A stretch of DNA of 5,354 nt, taken from contig JAQGOW010000111.1 of NCBI GenBank assembly GCA_028293405.1, forward strand, positions 1-5,354, in the 5' to 3' direction. Position 1 is the stretch's first letter. Each line of letters begins with the position of its first letter. Made by a program: the position numbers and the translations under genes. The DNA is from Verrucomicrobiales bacterium. Lineage in GTDB: Bacteria; Verrucomicrobiota; Verrucomicrobiia; Limisphaerales; Palsa-1400. Of the stretch, positions 1 through 5,354 are shown in pieces. The notes under the pieces are model-generated. The model did not search any database and was not told the DNA's origin. It saw only the letters and a program-made list of their open reading frames with translations.

Positions 1-1
1 C

Positions 2-1033
2 ACACTGCTCCCGTTCGGTATTCTCGCGGGCTCGATCATCTTCGGCCCGATCGTCGATCGTTACGGTTACAAAAGCTTGCTCATCCTCTGCGCCGCGATT
101 GTTATGCTCGGTTTCGAAGGTATCGCGTTCGCGCGAACGCTTTTCGTCGTCCAACTCTGCATCTTTCTCATCGGCTTCGGTGGCGGCGTCTTGAACGGCG
201 GCACCAACGCACTCGTCGCGGACATCAGCACCGGCTCACGGGGCGCGAATCTCAGCATCCTTGGCGTGTTCTTCGGCATCGGCGCACTCGGCATGCCCCT
301 TGTGCTCGGCGCGCTTTCGAAAACGCTCACGCAACAAACCATCATTGCTGCGCTCGGCGCGTTCATGATTGTCCCGATCTTCTATTTCGTTTCCGTAAAA
401 TTCCCGTCGCCCAAACAACCGCAAGGATTTCCGCTCAAGCAAGGCATTGTAATGGTCAAAGACCCAACGCTGATGATCTTCGCAATGATGCTCTTTTTCC
501 AAAGCGGGCTCGAAGGCATCGCCAACGATTGGTCCGCTCAATACCTCATCGAGATCATCAAAGTCCCACGCGACCAGGCGCTTTACGCACTGACTTGTTT
601 CGTTGTCGGCCTCACCGTCACACGGCTGCTTCTCGGCACAATGCTGCGCCACGTCGCGCCAAAACGCGTCCTGCAAGTCAGCATCATCATCGCGGCGCTC
701 GGCGCGATCGTGCTCATGTCCGCCACCAATTACGCCGTTGCCGTCACTGGCCTGGTCTTACTCGGTATTGGATTCGCCGCCGCTTTCCCGGTTATCCTTG
801 GAATGATCGGCGACCTTTACGCCGGCGCGTCTGGCACGGCCTTCAGCATCGCGTTCGTCCTCGCGCTCATTGGAAACATGATTATCAACAAAACGATGGG
901 CTACGCCGCGCACGAATATGGCATCAAAGTTTTCTCCGTGTTGATATTGACGGCACTGGCATTTCTCAGTTTGCTTCTTTTCGCCGCGACGAGGCGCGCG
1001 GCAACAACACAAACTCAAACCGCTCCGAAATAA
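2..1033 (+). CDS. MFS transporter, 5'-truncated by window edge; probable sugar-type porter
   Basis: This is an inner-membrane major facilitator superfamily transporter, read from the window edge to a TAA at 1031-1033 (343 residues visible). The frame is open to the left edge, so the true start is outside; a TTG at 77 is only an internal codon. The first visible residues include the family's loop 2-3 signature (G-x-x-F-G-P-x-V-D-R-Y-G-Y-K-S), so about the first helix and part of the second are missing. Ten or so hydrophobic segments follow, with a charged, proline-rich central loop (PSPKQPQGF) marking the middle of the usual 6+6 helix layout. A second, weaker version of the signature follows helix 8 (RLLLGTMLRHVAPKR). 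The glycine-rich helix 4 ending in GGVLNGGTNALVADIS recalls sugar porters, and the SIS-domain gene three bases downstream supports a sugar or amino-sugar substrate. MFS membership is firm; the substrate is inferred. Confidence 0.93.
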   Translation, partial: TLLPFGILAGSIIFGPIVDRYGYKSLLILCAAIVMLGFEGIAFARTLFVVQLCIFLIGFGGGVLNGGTNALVADISTGSRGANLSILGVFFGIGALGMPLVLGALSKTLTQQTIIAALGAFMIVPIFYFVSVKFPSPKQPQGFPLKQGIVMVKDPTLMIFAMMLFFQSGLEGIANDWSAQYLIEIIKVPRDQALYALTCFVVGLTVTRLLLGTMLRHVAPKRVLQVSIIIAALGAIVLMSATNYAVAVTGLVLLGIGFAAAFPVILGMIGDLYAGASGTAFSIAFVLALIGNMIINKTMGYAAHEYGIKVFSVLILTALAFLSLLLFAATRRAATTQTQTAPK

Positions 1034-1036
1034 TTT

Positions 1037-1798
1037 ATGCTCGCAAAACAATGGCTCACCGAGGCGCGTAGCGTCATGGACCGCATCGAACAAACCCAAC
1101 TCGAGAACATCAAAACCGCCGCCACCTGGATGGCCGACACGATCCAAGCGGGGCGTTGGGTCCACACCTTCGGCTGCGGCCACGCCACTATCCCGATTGA
1201 AGAAATGTATCCGCGCATCGGCGGGTTCGTCGGCTTTCATCCGATGTGCGAACTGCCGCTCACCTTTTTCACACGCATCGTCGGTGAAATGGGCGTGCAC
1301 CAATTCGTTTTTCTCGAACGCGTCGAAGGTTACGGCATCGAGATCATGAAGAACTACAACTTCGACACGCGCGACATCATGTGGCTCTTTTCCCACTCCG
1401 GCATCAACAACGTCAACATCGACATCGCGCTTGATTCCAAAAAGCGCGGCATGAAAGTCATCGTCTTCGGCAGCGCCGCCGCTGCTCAAGGAAAGAAGAC
1501 CCGTCACTCCAGCGGTAAAAATATTTTTGAGATCGCCGACCTCGTCATCGACACCTGCGCTCCGATTGGCGACGCGAGCGTCCCGCTCAAGAATCACCAG
1601 GACAAAGTGGGTCCGGTTTCAACAATGGCCTTCGTCACTGCTGTTTGGATGACTGTCACCACCGTCGCCGAGATCCTCGCCGACCGCGGATACAAGCTTC
1701 ACATCCACCCTTCGCACAACGTCCCGGGCGACACCACGGCGAAAGATCGTCTCGAAGAAGCTCTGGCCGAATACAAACGCCGCATCGCCGGCGTCTAA
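1037..1798 (+). CDS. SIS-domain (sugar isomerase fold) protein, UPF0309-like
   Basis: A complete 253-residue cytoplasmic protein with a single SIS domain, the fold that binds phosphosugars in isomerases, GlcNAc-6-P enzymes and some regulators. Family-like motifs run in order: FGCGHA at 45-50 (first phosphosugar loop), an E-R-x-E-G-Y-G segment at 94-100, SHSGINN at 119-125 (the Ser-rich phosphate loop), TRHSSGKNIFEIAD at 155-168, VIDTCAPIGDA at 170-180, KVGPVST at 190-196 and SHNVPGD at 226-232. This motif set and the length match the UPF0309/SIS_2 group, whose members are mostly annotated without a proven reaction. The helical N-terminus and the charged C-terminal helix are typical. The ATG at 1037 lies 3 nt after the transporter's stop with no Shine-Dalgarno sequence in front, so translation is probably coupled to the upstream gene. 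Isomerase, epimerase or sensor roles all remain possible. Confidence 0.93.
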   Translation: MLAKQWLTEARSVMDRIEQTQLENIKTAATWMADTIQAGRWVHTFGCGHATIPIEEMYPRIGGFVGFHPMCELPLTFFTRIVGEMGVHQFVFLERVEGYGIEIMKNYNFDTRDIMWLFSHSGINNVNIDIALDSKKRGMKVIVFGSAAAAQGKKTRHSSGKNIFEIADLVIDTCAPIGDASVPLKNHQDKVGPVSTMAFVTAVWMTVTTVAEILADRGYKLHIHPSHNVPGDTTAKDRLEEALAEYKRRIAGV

Positions 1799-1803
1799 CG
1801 AAC

Positions 1804-1817
1804 GCTGCTCACGCAGC
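1804..1817. repeat. Small GC-rich hairpin just after the SIS gene
   Basis: GCTGC (1804-1808), loop TCAC, GCAGC (1813-1817): a perfect 5-bp stem with a 4-nt loop, starting 5 nt after the SIS stop codon. No T tract follows, so it is not a textbook intrinsic terminator; it could stabilise the 3' end of the transcript. Confidence 0.35.
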
Positions 1818-1826
1818 CGGCGGCGT

Positions 1827-1841
1827 CCCTGCCGACCAGGG
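1827..1841. repeat. Second small hairpin downstream of the SIS gene
   Basis: CCCTG (1827-1831), loop CCGAC, CAGGG (1837-1841): a perfect 5-bp stem. With the hairpin 10 bp upstream it could form a pair of stem-loops behind the SIS gene. No T run follows. Confidence 0.3.
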
Positions 1842-1874
1842 CAAAGCATCGGGATGGCGTAAACGGAAACGGAA

Positions 1875-1902
1875 TTTCAAATTTGAGATTTGAGATTTGA
1901 AA
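1875..1902. repeat. Inverted repeat wrapped around the ATTTGAG heptads
   Basis: TTTCAAAT (1875-1882) and ATTTGAAA (1895-1902) are exact reverse complements, giving an 8-bp stem with a 12-nt loop. The left arm also belongs to a 10-bp perfect palindrome, TCAAATTTGA (1877-1886). The right arm is built from the last heptad, so the inverted repeat and the tandem repeat share bases. The stem is AT-rich and weak. Confidence 0.55.
1881..1901. repeat. Heptanucleotide tandem repeat, ATTTGAG x3
   Basis: ATTTGAG at 1881-1887 and 1888-1894 is followed by a third copy with one change in the last base (1895-1901). It lies in the convergent spacer and is the first of several 7-bp-period patches there. Confidence 0.85.
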
Positions 1903-1930
1903 GTGGGAACGAGGAGCGGATTACCGGAAA

Positions 1931-1952
1931 GTTGAGGGTTGAGGGTTGAGGG
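1931..1952. repeat. Heptanucleotide tandem repeat, GTTGAGG x3
   Basis: Three exact copies of GTTGAGG (1931-1937, 1938-1944, 1945-1951) plus one further G. The unit differs from the ATTTGAG patch 30 bp away but shares the 7-bp period and a TTGAG core. Confidence 0.9.
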
Positions 1953-1974
1953 AAAGTGCAAAAAATTTTGAAAT

Positions 1975-1997
1975 GTCGAAGTCTGAAGTCTGAAGTC
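1975..1997. repeat. Heptanucleotide tandem repeat, GTCTGAA
   Basis: Two exact GTCTGAA units (1981-1987, 1988-1994), preceded by a 6-bp variant GTCGAA lacking one base (1975-1980) and followed by a partial GTC (1995-1997). A third distinct unit with the same period. Confidence 0.85.
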
Positions 1998-2042
1998 GGA
2001 CGGAAGACGCGGCGCGATCGTCCCTACCACGGGGAAGAAAGC

Positions 2043-2054
2043 TCCAAGGTCCAA
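2043..2054. repeat. Degenerate 7-bp-period pair, TCCAA
   Basis: TCCAA at 2043-2047 recurs at 2050-2054, exactly 7 bp apart, 24 bp from the kinase stop. Only five of seven positions match, so alone it would be weak; its period and place beside three clearer heptad patches make it worth listing. Confidence 0.4.
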
Positions 2055-2077
2055 AAGGAAAATGGTTTGGTTCGAGG

Positions 2078-4702
2078 TTAGCCTTTCTTTAAATCGATCC
2101 AAAACCGGCTGCCGCTAGGTTGATTGGATTCCATTCCGACGGTTCCGCCCATCACTTCGACGGCTTTGCGAACGATGGCCAGGCCGATGCCGGTGCCTTC
2201 GTAGCGATCGTTGGCAGTGAGGCGTTGAAAGATGCAGAACAATTTTTTTTGTTTATCGGCGGGGATGCCGATGCCGAAGTCATCGACCCAAATGCGGACG
2301 CAATCACCGAGGGATTCTGAATGGAGGCGGACGACAGGTTTTTGGTTTGGCGGGACGAATTTTACGGCGTTGGTCAAAAGGTTTGAAAGGGCCTGAGAGA
2401 GGCGGGCCTCGTCACCCATGACGGTGTGGGGCGTATGGATTTGTAAATCGGCGTTTGGCGACTGCATGTTGGGGTGTTGTTCGACGAGGTCTTCAATGAA
2501 CTGTTGGAGTGCGAAGGGTTTTAATTGGAGGTCTGCGCGAGCAACACGGCTGAGGGTGAGCACATCGTTGATGAGCCGGTCCATGCGTTCGGCGTTGCGT
2601 GCGATTTTATCGAGATAGAGGTGCGCCTCCGAGGGCAATGCTTCGCCGAACTCCTCCGTAAAAACGCGGCTATAACCGCTGATGGCGCGCAGAGGAGCAC
2701 GCAGGTCATGGGAAACACTGTAGGAAAATTCTTCCAGTTGTTCGAGAGCTTCGCGCAAGGAAGCGGTTCGGTCAGCCACTTGTTGTTCAAGATTCTCAGC
2801 GTGATGTCTTAATTCCTCCTTCGTTTTCTGCAGTTCTTCGGCGACGCGGATTCGTTCCGCAATTTCCCGCTGAGCACCTTCGTAGAGACGAGCGTTATCG
2901 ATGGCGATGGCTGTTTGCGCCGCAATACCGACGAGTAGGCGTTCGCTACGCTCGGTAAAAACACCCGGTTCGGGATGACCGAAGAACAGGCCGCCAATGA
3001 CTTCGCCGTTGCGCGATATCACTGGCACAGCGAGATAACTGCGGACTGGCAAATGTCCAGCGGGCATGCCGTGATGAGGCCCCCATTTGCCGTAGAGTGG
3101 GTCCTTGGTGATGTCGTCGGAGCGGACGACACGTTCACCGCTGAAAGTGGCGTTGAACACGGGAGTGTTCCGCGGCATGCCGAATTTATCAAACGCTTCG
3201 CGCGGCGCGCCGGATAGCGAATAAAGCATGTACATTTCGCCTTGCGCATTGATGGCGTTGTAGAAAAACGCGCCGAATTTCGCGCCGCAAAGTTTTCTGC
3301 CGGCGTCGGTGACGATTTGGACGAGGGTTTGCAGGTCGAGCTCTGCGGCGATGGCGGCGCCGGTGCTGTTGAGGATTTCGAGAATGCGCGTTTCGTCCCG
3401 GAGCGCTTCCTCGGCGGAACGTTTGGCGGTGATGTTGGTGAAAATGACGGCAACCTTTTTTTCCTGCGGTTCTCCGACCGGAAATGCGTAGACATCGAAC
3501 CAACGGTTCAAGGATTTGTATTCCGCGGCGAAGCGGATAGGCCGGCCGGTCAAAGCGACCCGTCCGTACTTCTCCAGCCAATGCGGTTCGATGTCTGAAA
3601 CAAACTCGAGCATGCGCTTTCCAGCAGCGCCGACCATCCCAGCCTGTTTTTCGAAAGCCGGGTTTACTTCCATAAACCGATAATCGATTGGTTTATTATT
3701 GGAGTCGAAAAGCATTTCGATGACGCAAAAGCCCTCATCGATGGAGTCAAACAACGAGCGGTAGCGCTGTTCACTTTGATGCAATCCGCGCTCGAGCCGG
3801 GCGCGTTCGATTGATTCCCAACAACGGGCTGCGACGGCGCGCACCAATTCCACCTCGGCGGGCTGCCAGTGCCGTGGACTGCTCATATGCACTGCCATCG
3901 CGGCGACCAACCGGCCGGACTTGTGCAAGGGCACGCAGATGACCGACTGAATTTGGGTGGCGCGATAGGAAGCGACGTCGCCGACGGGAGGTTGATGCGA
4001 ATCGATATTGTGCACCACGAAAGGTTTGTCTTCGCGCATCAGTTGCAGGACTTCGGCGCCGAAATCGGAAAACTTCAGGTCGCCCACAATGCTCTTGATC
4101 TCGGGCCCTCGAACATAGTTGCCCGTGAGATGCATCGAGTTTTGGTCGGCTTCGACATCGGCGTAGGCGCAGCGATCGGCATCCAAATATTCACCCAACG
4201 CCTGGGCTGCTTTGATCGTGATGGTATGAGGATCGGAGAGGGGGCGTAGCACGTCATCGAGGGCGACCAGAAAGCGGTTGCGAGCTTCAGCAAATTTGCC
4301 TTCGCTAATATCAATGGTGACGCCGTCGAACCGAATCGGATTATTTTGCGCGTCGTAATGGGCGTGGCCGAGAGCGCGGATCCATTTTTGACGACCATCC
4401 GGCGCTACCGTTCGGTAATCGATTGTGTAACGGGTTTTTTCGTGGATCGACCGTTCAATGGCCAGGCGCGTGGGCTCGCGATCGTCGGGGTGAAGACGTT
4501 CGTAGAAAAGATTGATCGTGACGCGCGTTTCCGGCGGAAGCCAAAAGTGTTCCTTCACCCGATCGTCCCACATCAATTCGTCAAAAGGCAGATCGCAGAA
4601 CCAAATACCAACCTGTGAGGCTTCCGTGAGAAGCTCTACCCGTTCGCGGTTGCGTCGCGAGAGGTCACCCGCGTTTGTCTGTTCTGTGCCGTCGAGATTC
4701 AC
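2078..4702 (-). CDS. Soluble multi-sensor histidine kinase (PAS-GAF-PAS-GAF-HisKA-HATPase)
   Basis: An 874-residue two-component sensor kinase that should autophosphorylate on histidine and pass phosphate to an unseen response regulator. Domains in order: PAS_3-type PAS with PAC tail (about 25-135), GAF (about 150-300), PAS (about 310-430), GAF (about 445-605), a coiled-coil linker rich in E, Q and R (about 606-657), HisKA (about 657-722) and HATPase_c (about 762-872). Catalytic motifs are intact: H-box SHDLRAP with His665, N-box NLLTNAVKF with Asn778, G1 DDFGIGI at 807-813, F-box LFCIFQRL at 821-828 and G2 EGTGIGLAI at 835-843. There is no membrane helix or signal peptide, so it should sense cytoplasmic signals. 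The start is GTG at 4702-4700 without a clear Shine-Dalgarno; the frame stays open 36 codons further up with no ATG. The stop is TAA at 2080-2078. No receiver domain is fused and no regulator gene adjoins. The ligands are unknown. Confidence 0.96.
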   Translation of the reverse strand: MNLDGTEQTNAGDLSRRNRERVELLTEASQVGIWFCDLPFDELMWDDRVKEHFWLPPETRVTINLFYERLHPDDREPTRLAIERSIHEKTRYTIDYRTVAPDGRQKWIRALGHAHYDAQNNPIRFDGVTIDISEGKFAEARNRFLVALDDVLRPLSDPHTITIKAAQALGEYLDADRCAYADVEADQNSMHLTGNYVRGPEIKSIVGDLKFSDFGAEVLQLMREDKPFVVHNIDSHQPPVGDVASYRATQIQSVICVPLHKSGRLVAAMAVHMSSPRHWQPAEVELVRAVAARCWESIERARLERGLHQSEQRYRSLFDSIDEGFCVIEMLFDSNNKPIDYRFMEVNPAFEKQAGMVGAAGKRMLEFVSDIEPHWLEKYGRVALTGRPIRFAAEYKSLNRWFDVYAFPVGEPQEKKVAVIFTNITAKRSAEEALRDETRILEILNSTGAAIAAELDLQTLVQIVTDAGRKLCGAKFGAFFYNAINAQGEMYMLYSLSGAPREAFDKFGMPRNTPVFNATFSGERVVRSDDITKDPLYGKWGPHHGMPAGHLPVRSYLAVPVISRNGEVIGGLFFGHPEPGVFTERSERLLVGIAAQTAIAIDNARLYEGAQREIAERIRVAEELQKTKEELRHHAENLEQQVADRTASLREALEQLEEFSYSVSHDLRAPLRAISGYSRVFTEEFGEALPSEAHLYLDKIARNAERMDRLINDVLTLSRVARADLQLKPFALQQFIEDLVEQHPNMQSPNADLQIHTPHTVMGDEARLSQALSNLLTNAVKFVPPNQKPVVRLHSESLGDCVRIWVDDFGIGIPADKQKKLFCIFQRLTANDRYEGTGIGLAIVRKAVEVMGGTVGMESNQPSGSRFWIDLKKG

Positions 4703-4817
4703 GTCGTAATCGAACAGGGAAATCGTCGCAACTGCGATGTCGCCCGTCTGGTAATAATTAACCGCTCGAATGCGATTTAGTCGAGTAGAAGTGCATAGGA
4801 CGCAATACCGTCAACTA

Positions 4818-4833
4818 GTTGCAGCAAAGCAAC
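4818..4833. repeat. Small perfect inverted repeat upstream of the kinase
   Basis: GTTGC (4818-4822), loop AGCAAA, GCAAC (4829-4833). It lies about 115 bp before the kinase GTG. On the kinase strand it ends 3 bp before TTGACG (4814-4809), which resembles a -35 hexamer, although no good -10 follows. It could be an operator half-site pair or chance; five base pairs is short. Confidence 0.3.
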
Positions 4834-4940
4834 GCTTCTGGAAGTTTCCAAAACCCCCATTTCAATCTGCTATGGCACGGGGGCTAAATCGGTGCGATAG
4901 GAATTTTTAGGAGGTTTTGTTGAGCAGCGGTTTTCTTCGA

Positions 4941-4960
4941 AGTGGTGAGTGGTGAGGTGA
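4941..4960. repeat. Heptanucleotide tandem repeat, AGTGGTG x2 plus partial
   Basis: AGTGGTG at 4941-4947 and 4948-4954, followed by a shortened AGGTGA (4955-4960). The period is the same as in the spacer on the other side of the kinase, with a different unit. Just beyond it, GAAGTCGGA (4968-4976) and GGACGGA (4981-4987) repeat words found at 1992-2000 and 1998-2004. Confidence 0.7.
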
Positions 4961-4996
4961 AAGATCCGAAGTCGGAAGATGGACGGAGGAACTTGG

Positions 4997-5354
4997 TTAC
5001 CAGAGGGCTTTAATTCGGTAGCAACGATTTGTGATTGTGGCGGAAGCCGGGTCGGTAACCACAATGTTCGTCCCGGTGCCGTTTAGCTGATCTTCCAAGA
5101 TAGACCAACCGGGAGCGCTGAAGGTGTTTCGGTATTCCAGTCTGTAAACTACACCAGAAGCCGAATTGAATTGTGTTACGCCACCACTTAATTCAGAGGC
5201 TACGAGGGCGCTTGCGGCGTTCGTCGGATTGGTGCCAGCAACGAATTCCTGGAAGTTGTTCATGCCATCGTGATCGGGATCACAGGTCGCGCAGGACTGG
5301 GTGTTTGTGGTCGTGCCGCCCCCGCCGAAATATCGCGCGCGCCATGCATCAGGT
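4997..5354 (-). CDS. Secreted/surface protein, C-terminal fragment with EF-hand-like calcium loop; 5'-truncated by window edge
   Basis: The last 118 codons of a gene that enters from the right edge; TAA is at 4999-4997. The frame is open to position 5353, so the ATG at 5263-5261 is an internal Met, not the start. Visible order: a W-R-A-R-Y-F-G segment (residues 4-10), a Gly/Thr-rich linker, a CATC pair (21-24), then D25-P-D27-H-D29-G-M-N-N33-F-Q-E36, which fits a 12-residue EF-hand-like or thrombospondin type 3/dockerin-like calcium loop, then EFVAGTNPTN. A beta-rich tail (VVYRLEYRNTFSAPGWSIL at 68-86) ends in CYRIKALW. As I recall, this arrangement closes many long verrucomicrobial exported proteins, in which the front part varies (for example adhesins or hydrolases). 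The enzyme or binding part is not visible, so no specific function can be given. The kinase lies 294 bp downstream on the same strand and is probably transcribed separately. Confidence 0.85.
   Translation of the reverse strand, partial: PDAWRARYFGGGGTTTNTQSCATCDPDHDGMNNFQEFVAGTNPTNAASALVASELSGGVTQFNSASGVVYRLEYRNTFSAPGWSILEDQLNGTGTNIVVTDPASATITNRCYRIKALW

Larger units (their letters stand above)
1799..2077. other. Non-coding spacer between convergent genes, rich in short repeats
   Basis: The SIS gene ends on the left and the kinase gene ends on the right, so this 279-bp stretch serves as a 3' region for both. It holds two small GC-rich hairpins near the SIS stop, then four different 7-bp-period repeat patches in a row, listed separately. 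I see no credible gene: open frames here are short, low in complexity and made of repeat translation. No hairpin followed by a T tract is present on either strand, so transcription may end by a factor-dependent route or read into the repeats. Confidence 0.75.
4703..4996. other. Spacer upstream of the kinase and downstream of the secreted-protein gene
   Basis: About 294 bp lie between two genes that both read leftward. The right part (about 4941-4990) carries a heptad repeat and purine-rich sequence like the convergent spacer. The left part is ordinary mixed sequence with a perfect 5-bp-stem hairpin at 4818-4833 and an imperfect dyad TGGAA-GT-TTCCA at 4839-4850. The kinase promoter should be here, but no convincing -35/-10 pair is visible. 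No coding frame of note and no intrinsic terminator behind the secreted-protein gene are visible. Confidence 0.65.

Noticed and set aside
758..1597. Long antisense open frame (279 codons) opposite the transporter end and the SIS gene
   Set aside because: It mirrors a gene with a full set of SIS motifs; its translation is rich in D, V, H and R with no recognisable domain and it spans the junction of two real genes.
1881..1997. CRISPR array
   Set aside because: The repeats are 7 bp, contiguous and without spacers, and no cas gene is present.
2000..2077. Intrinsic terminator behind the kinase gene
   Set aside because: Only 4-bp stems (such as TCCC/GGGA around 2020-2036) are found and none is followed by a T tract on the relevant strand.
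3242..3598. Plus-strand open frames opposite the kinase, the longest about 80-126 codons
   Set aside because: They lie entirely inside the kinase gene, which has intact domains throughout; their translations resemble complement shadows of the GAF and PAS coding sequence.
3800..4255. Bilin-binding phytochrome-type GAF in the first GAF domain of the kinase
   Set aside because: The characteristic chromophore-lyase Cys-His pair and PHY domain are not seen; the domain looks like a generic small-ligand GAF.
4784..4814. Possible sigma-70 promoter for the kinase using TTGACG at 4814-4809
   Set aside because: At 16-19 bp spacing the -10 positions match TATAAT poorly, and the better TATGCA lies only 11 bp away.
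4909..4955. AGGAGG (4909-4914) followed by TTG at 4920 on the plus strand, like a ribosome site and start
   Set aside because: The frame closes after 11 codons within the heptad repeat, so it is most likely a chance purine run.
4997..5025. PEP-CTERM or LPXTG sorting signal at the end of the secreted protein
   Set aside because: The protein ends in CYRIKALW directly after a beta-rich segment, with no PEP or LPXTG motif, hydrophobic helix or basic tail.

Overview
The window looks like chromosomal DNA from a free-living bacterium, most likely a member of the Verrucomicrobiota. The two clues are the C-terminal module of the secreted protein at the right edge (a W-R-x-x-Y-F-G segment, then a D-P-D-x-D-G-M-x-N-x-Q-E-F-x-A-G-T-x-P-T segment, then a short beta-rich tail), a pattern I associate with verrucomicrobial exported proteins, and intergenic spacers filled with several different 7-bp tandem repeats. 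The taxonomic call is an inference from style, not from a marker gene.

Layout, left to right. Positions 2-1033 (+) hold most of a major facilitator superfamily transporter whose N-terminus lies outside the window. Three bases later, 1037-1798 (+) encodes a complete SIS-domain (sugar isomerase fold) protein of the UPF0309 type. The pair is almost certainly co-transcribed and suggests uptake of a sugar or amino sugar followed by cytoplasmic handling of its phosphorylated form; the substrate cannot be read from the sequence. Positions 1799-2077 are a non-coding spacer between convergent genes, packed with short GC-rich hairpins and heptanucleotide repeats. Positions 4702-2078 (-) encode an 874-residue soluble hybrid sensor histidine kinase with the order PAS, GAF, PAS, GAF, coiled coil, HisKA, HATPase_c. 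Positions 4703-4996 are a second spacer holding another heptad repeat and a small perfect hairpin. Positions 5354-4997 (-) are the C-terminal 118 codons of a secreted or surface protein with an EF-hand-like calcium loop; its start is beyond the right edge.

Functionally the window is three unrelated units: a sugar transport and metabolism pair, an orphan cytoplasmic multi-sensor kinase with no response regulator in sight, and the end of an exported protein gene. All intact kinase and SIS motifs are present, and I see no frameshift, insertion sequence, tRNA, rRNA or CRISPR array. I do not see a clearly new multi-gene system. The most distinctive signal is the set of different 7-bp-period repeats in the spacers.
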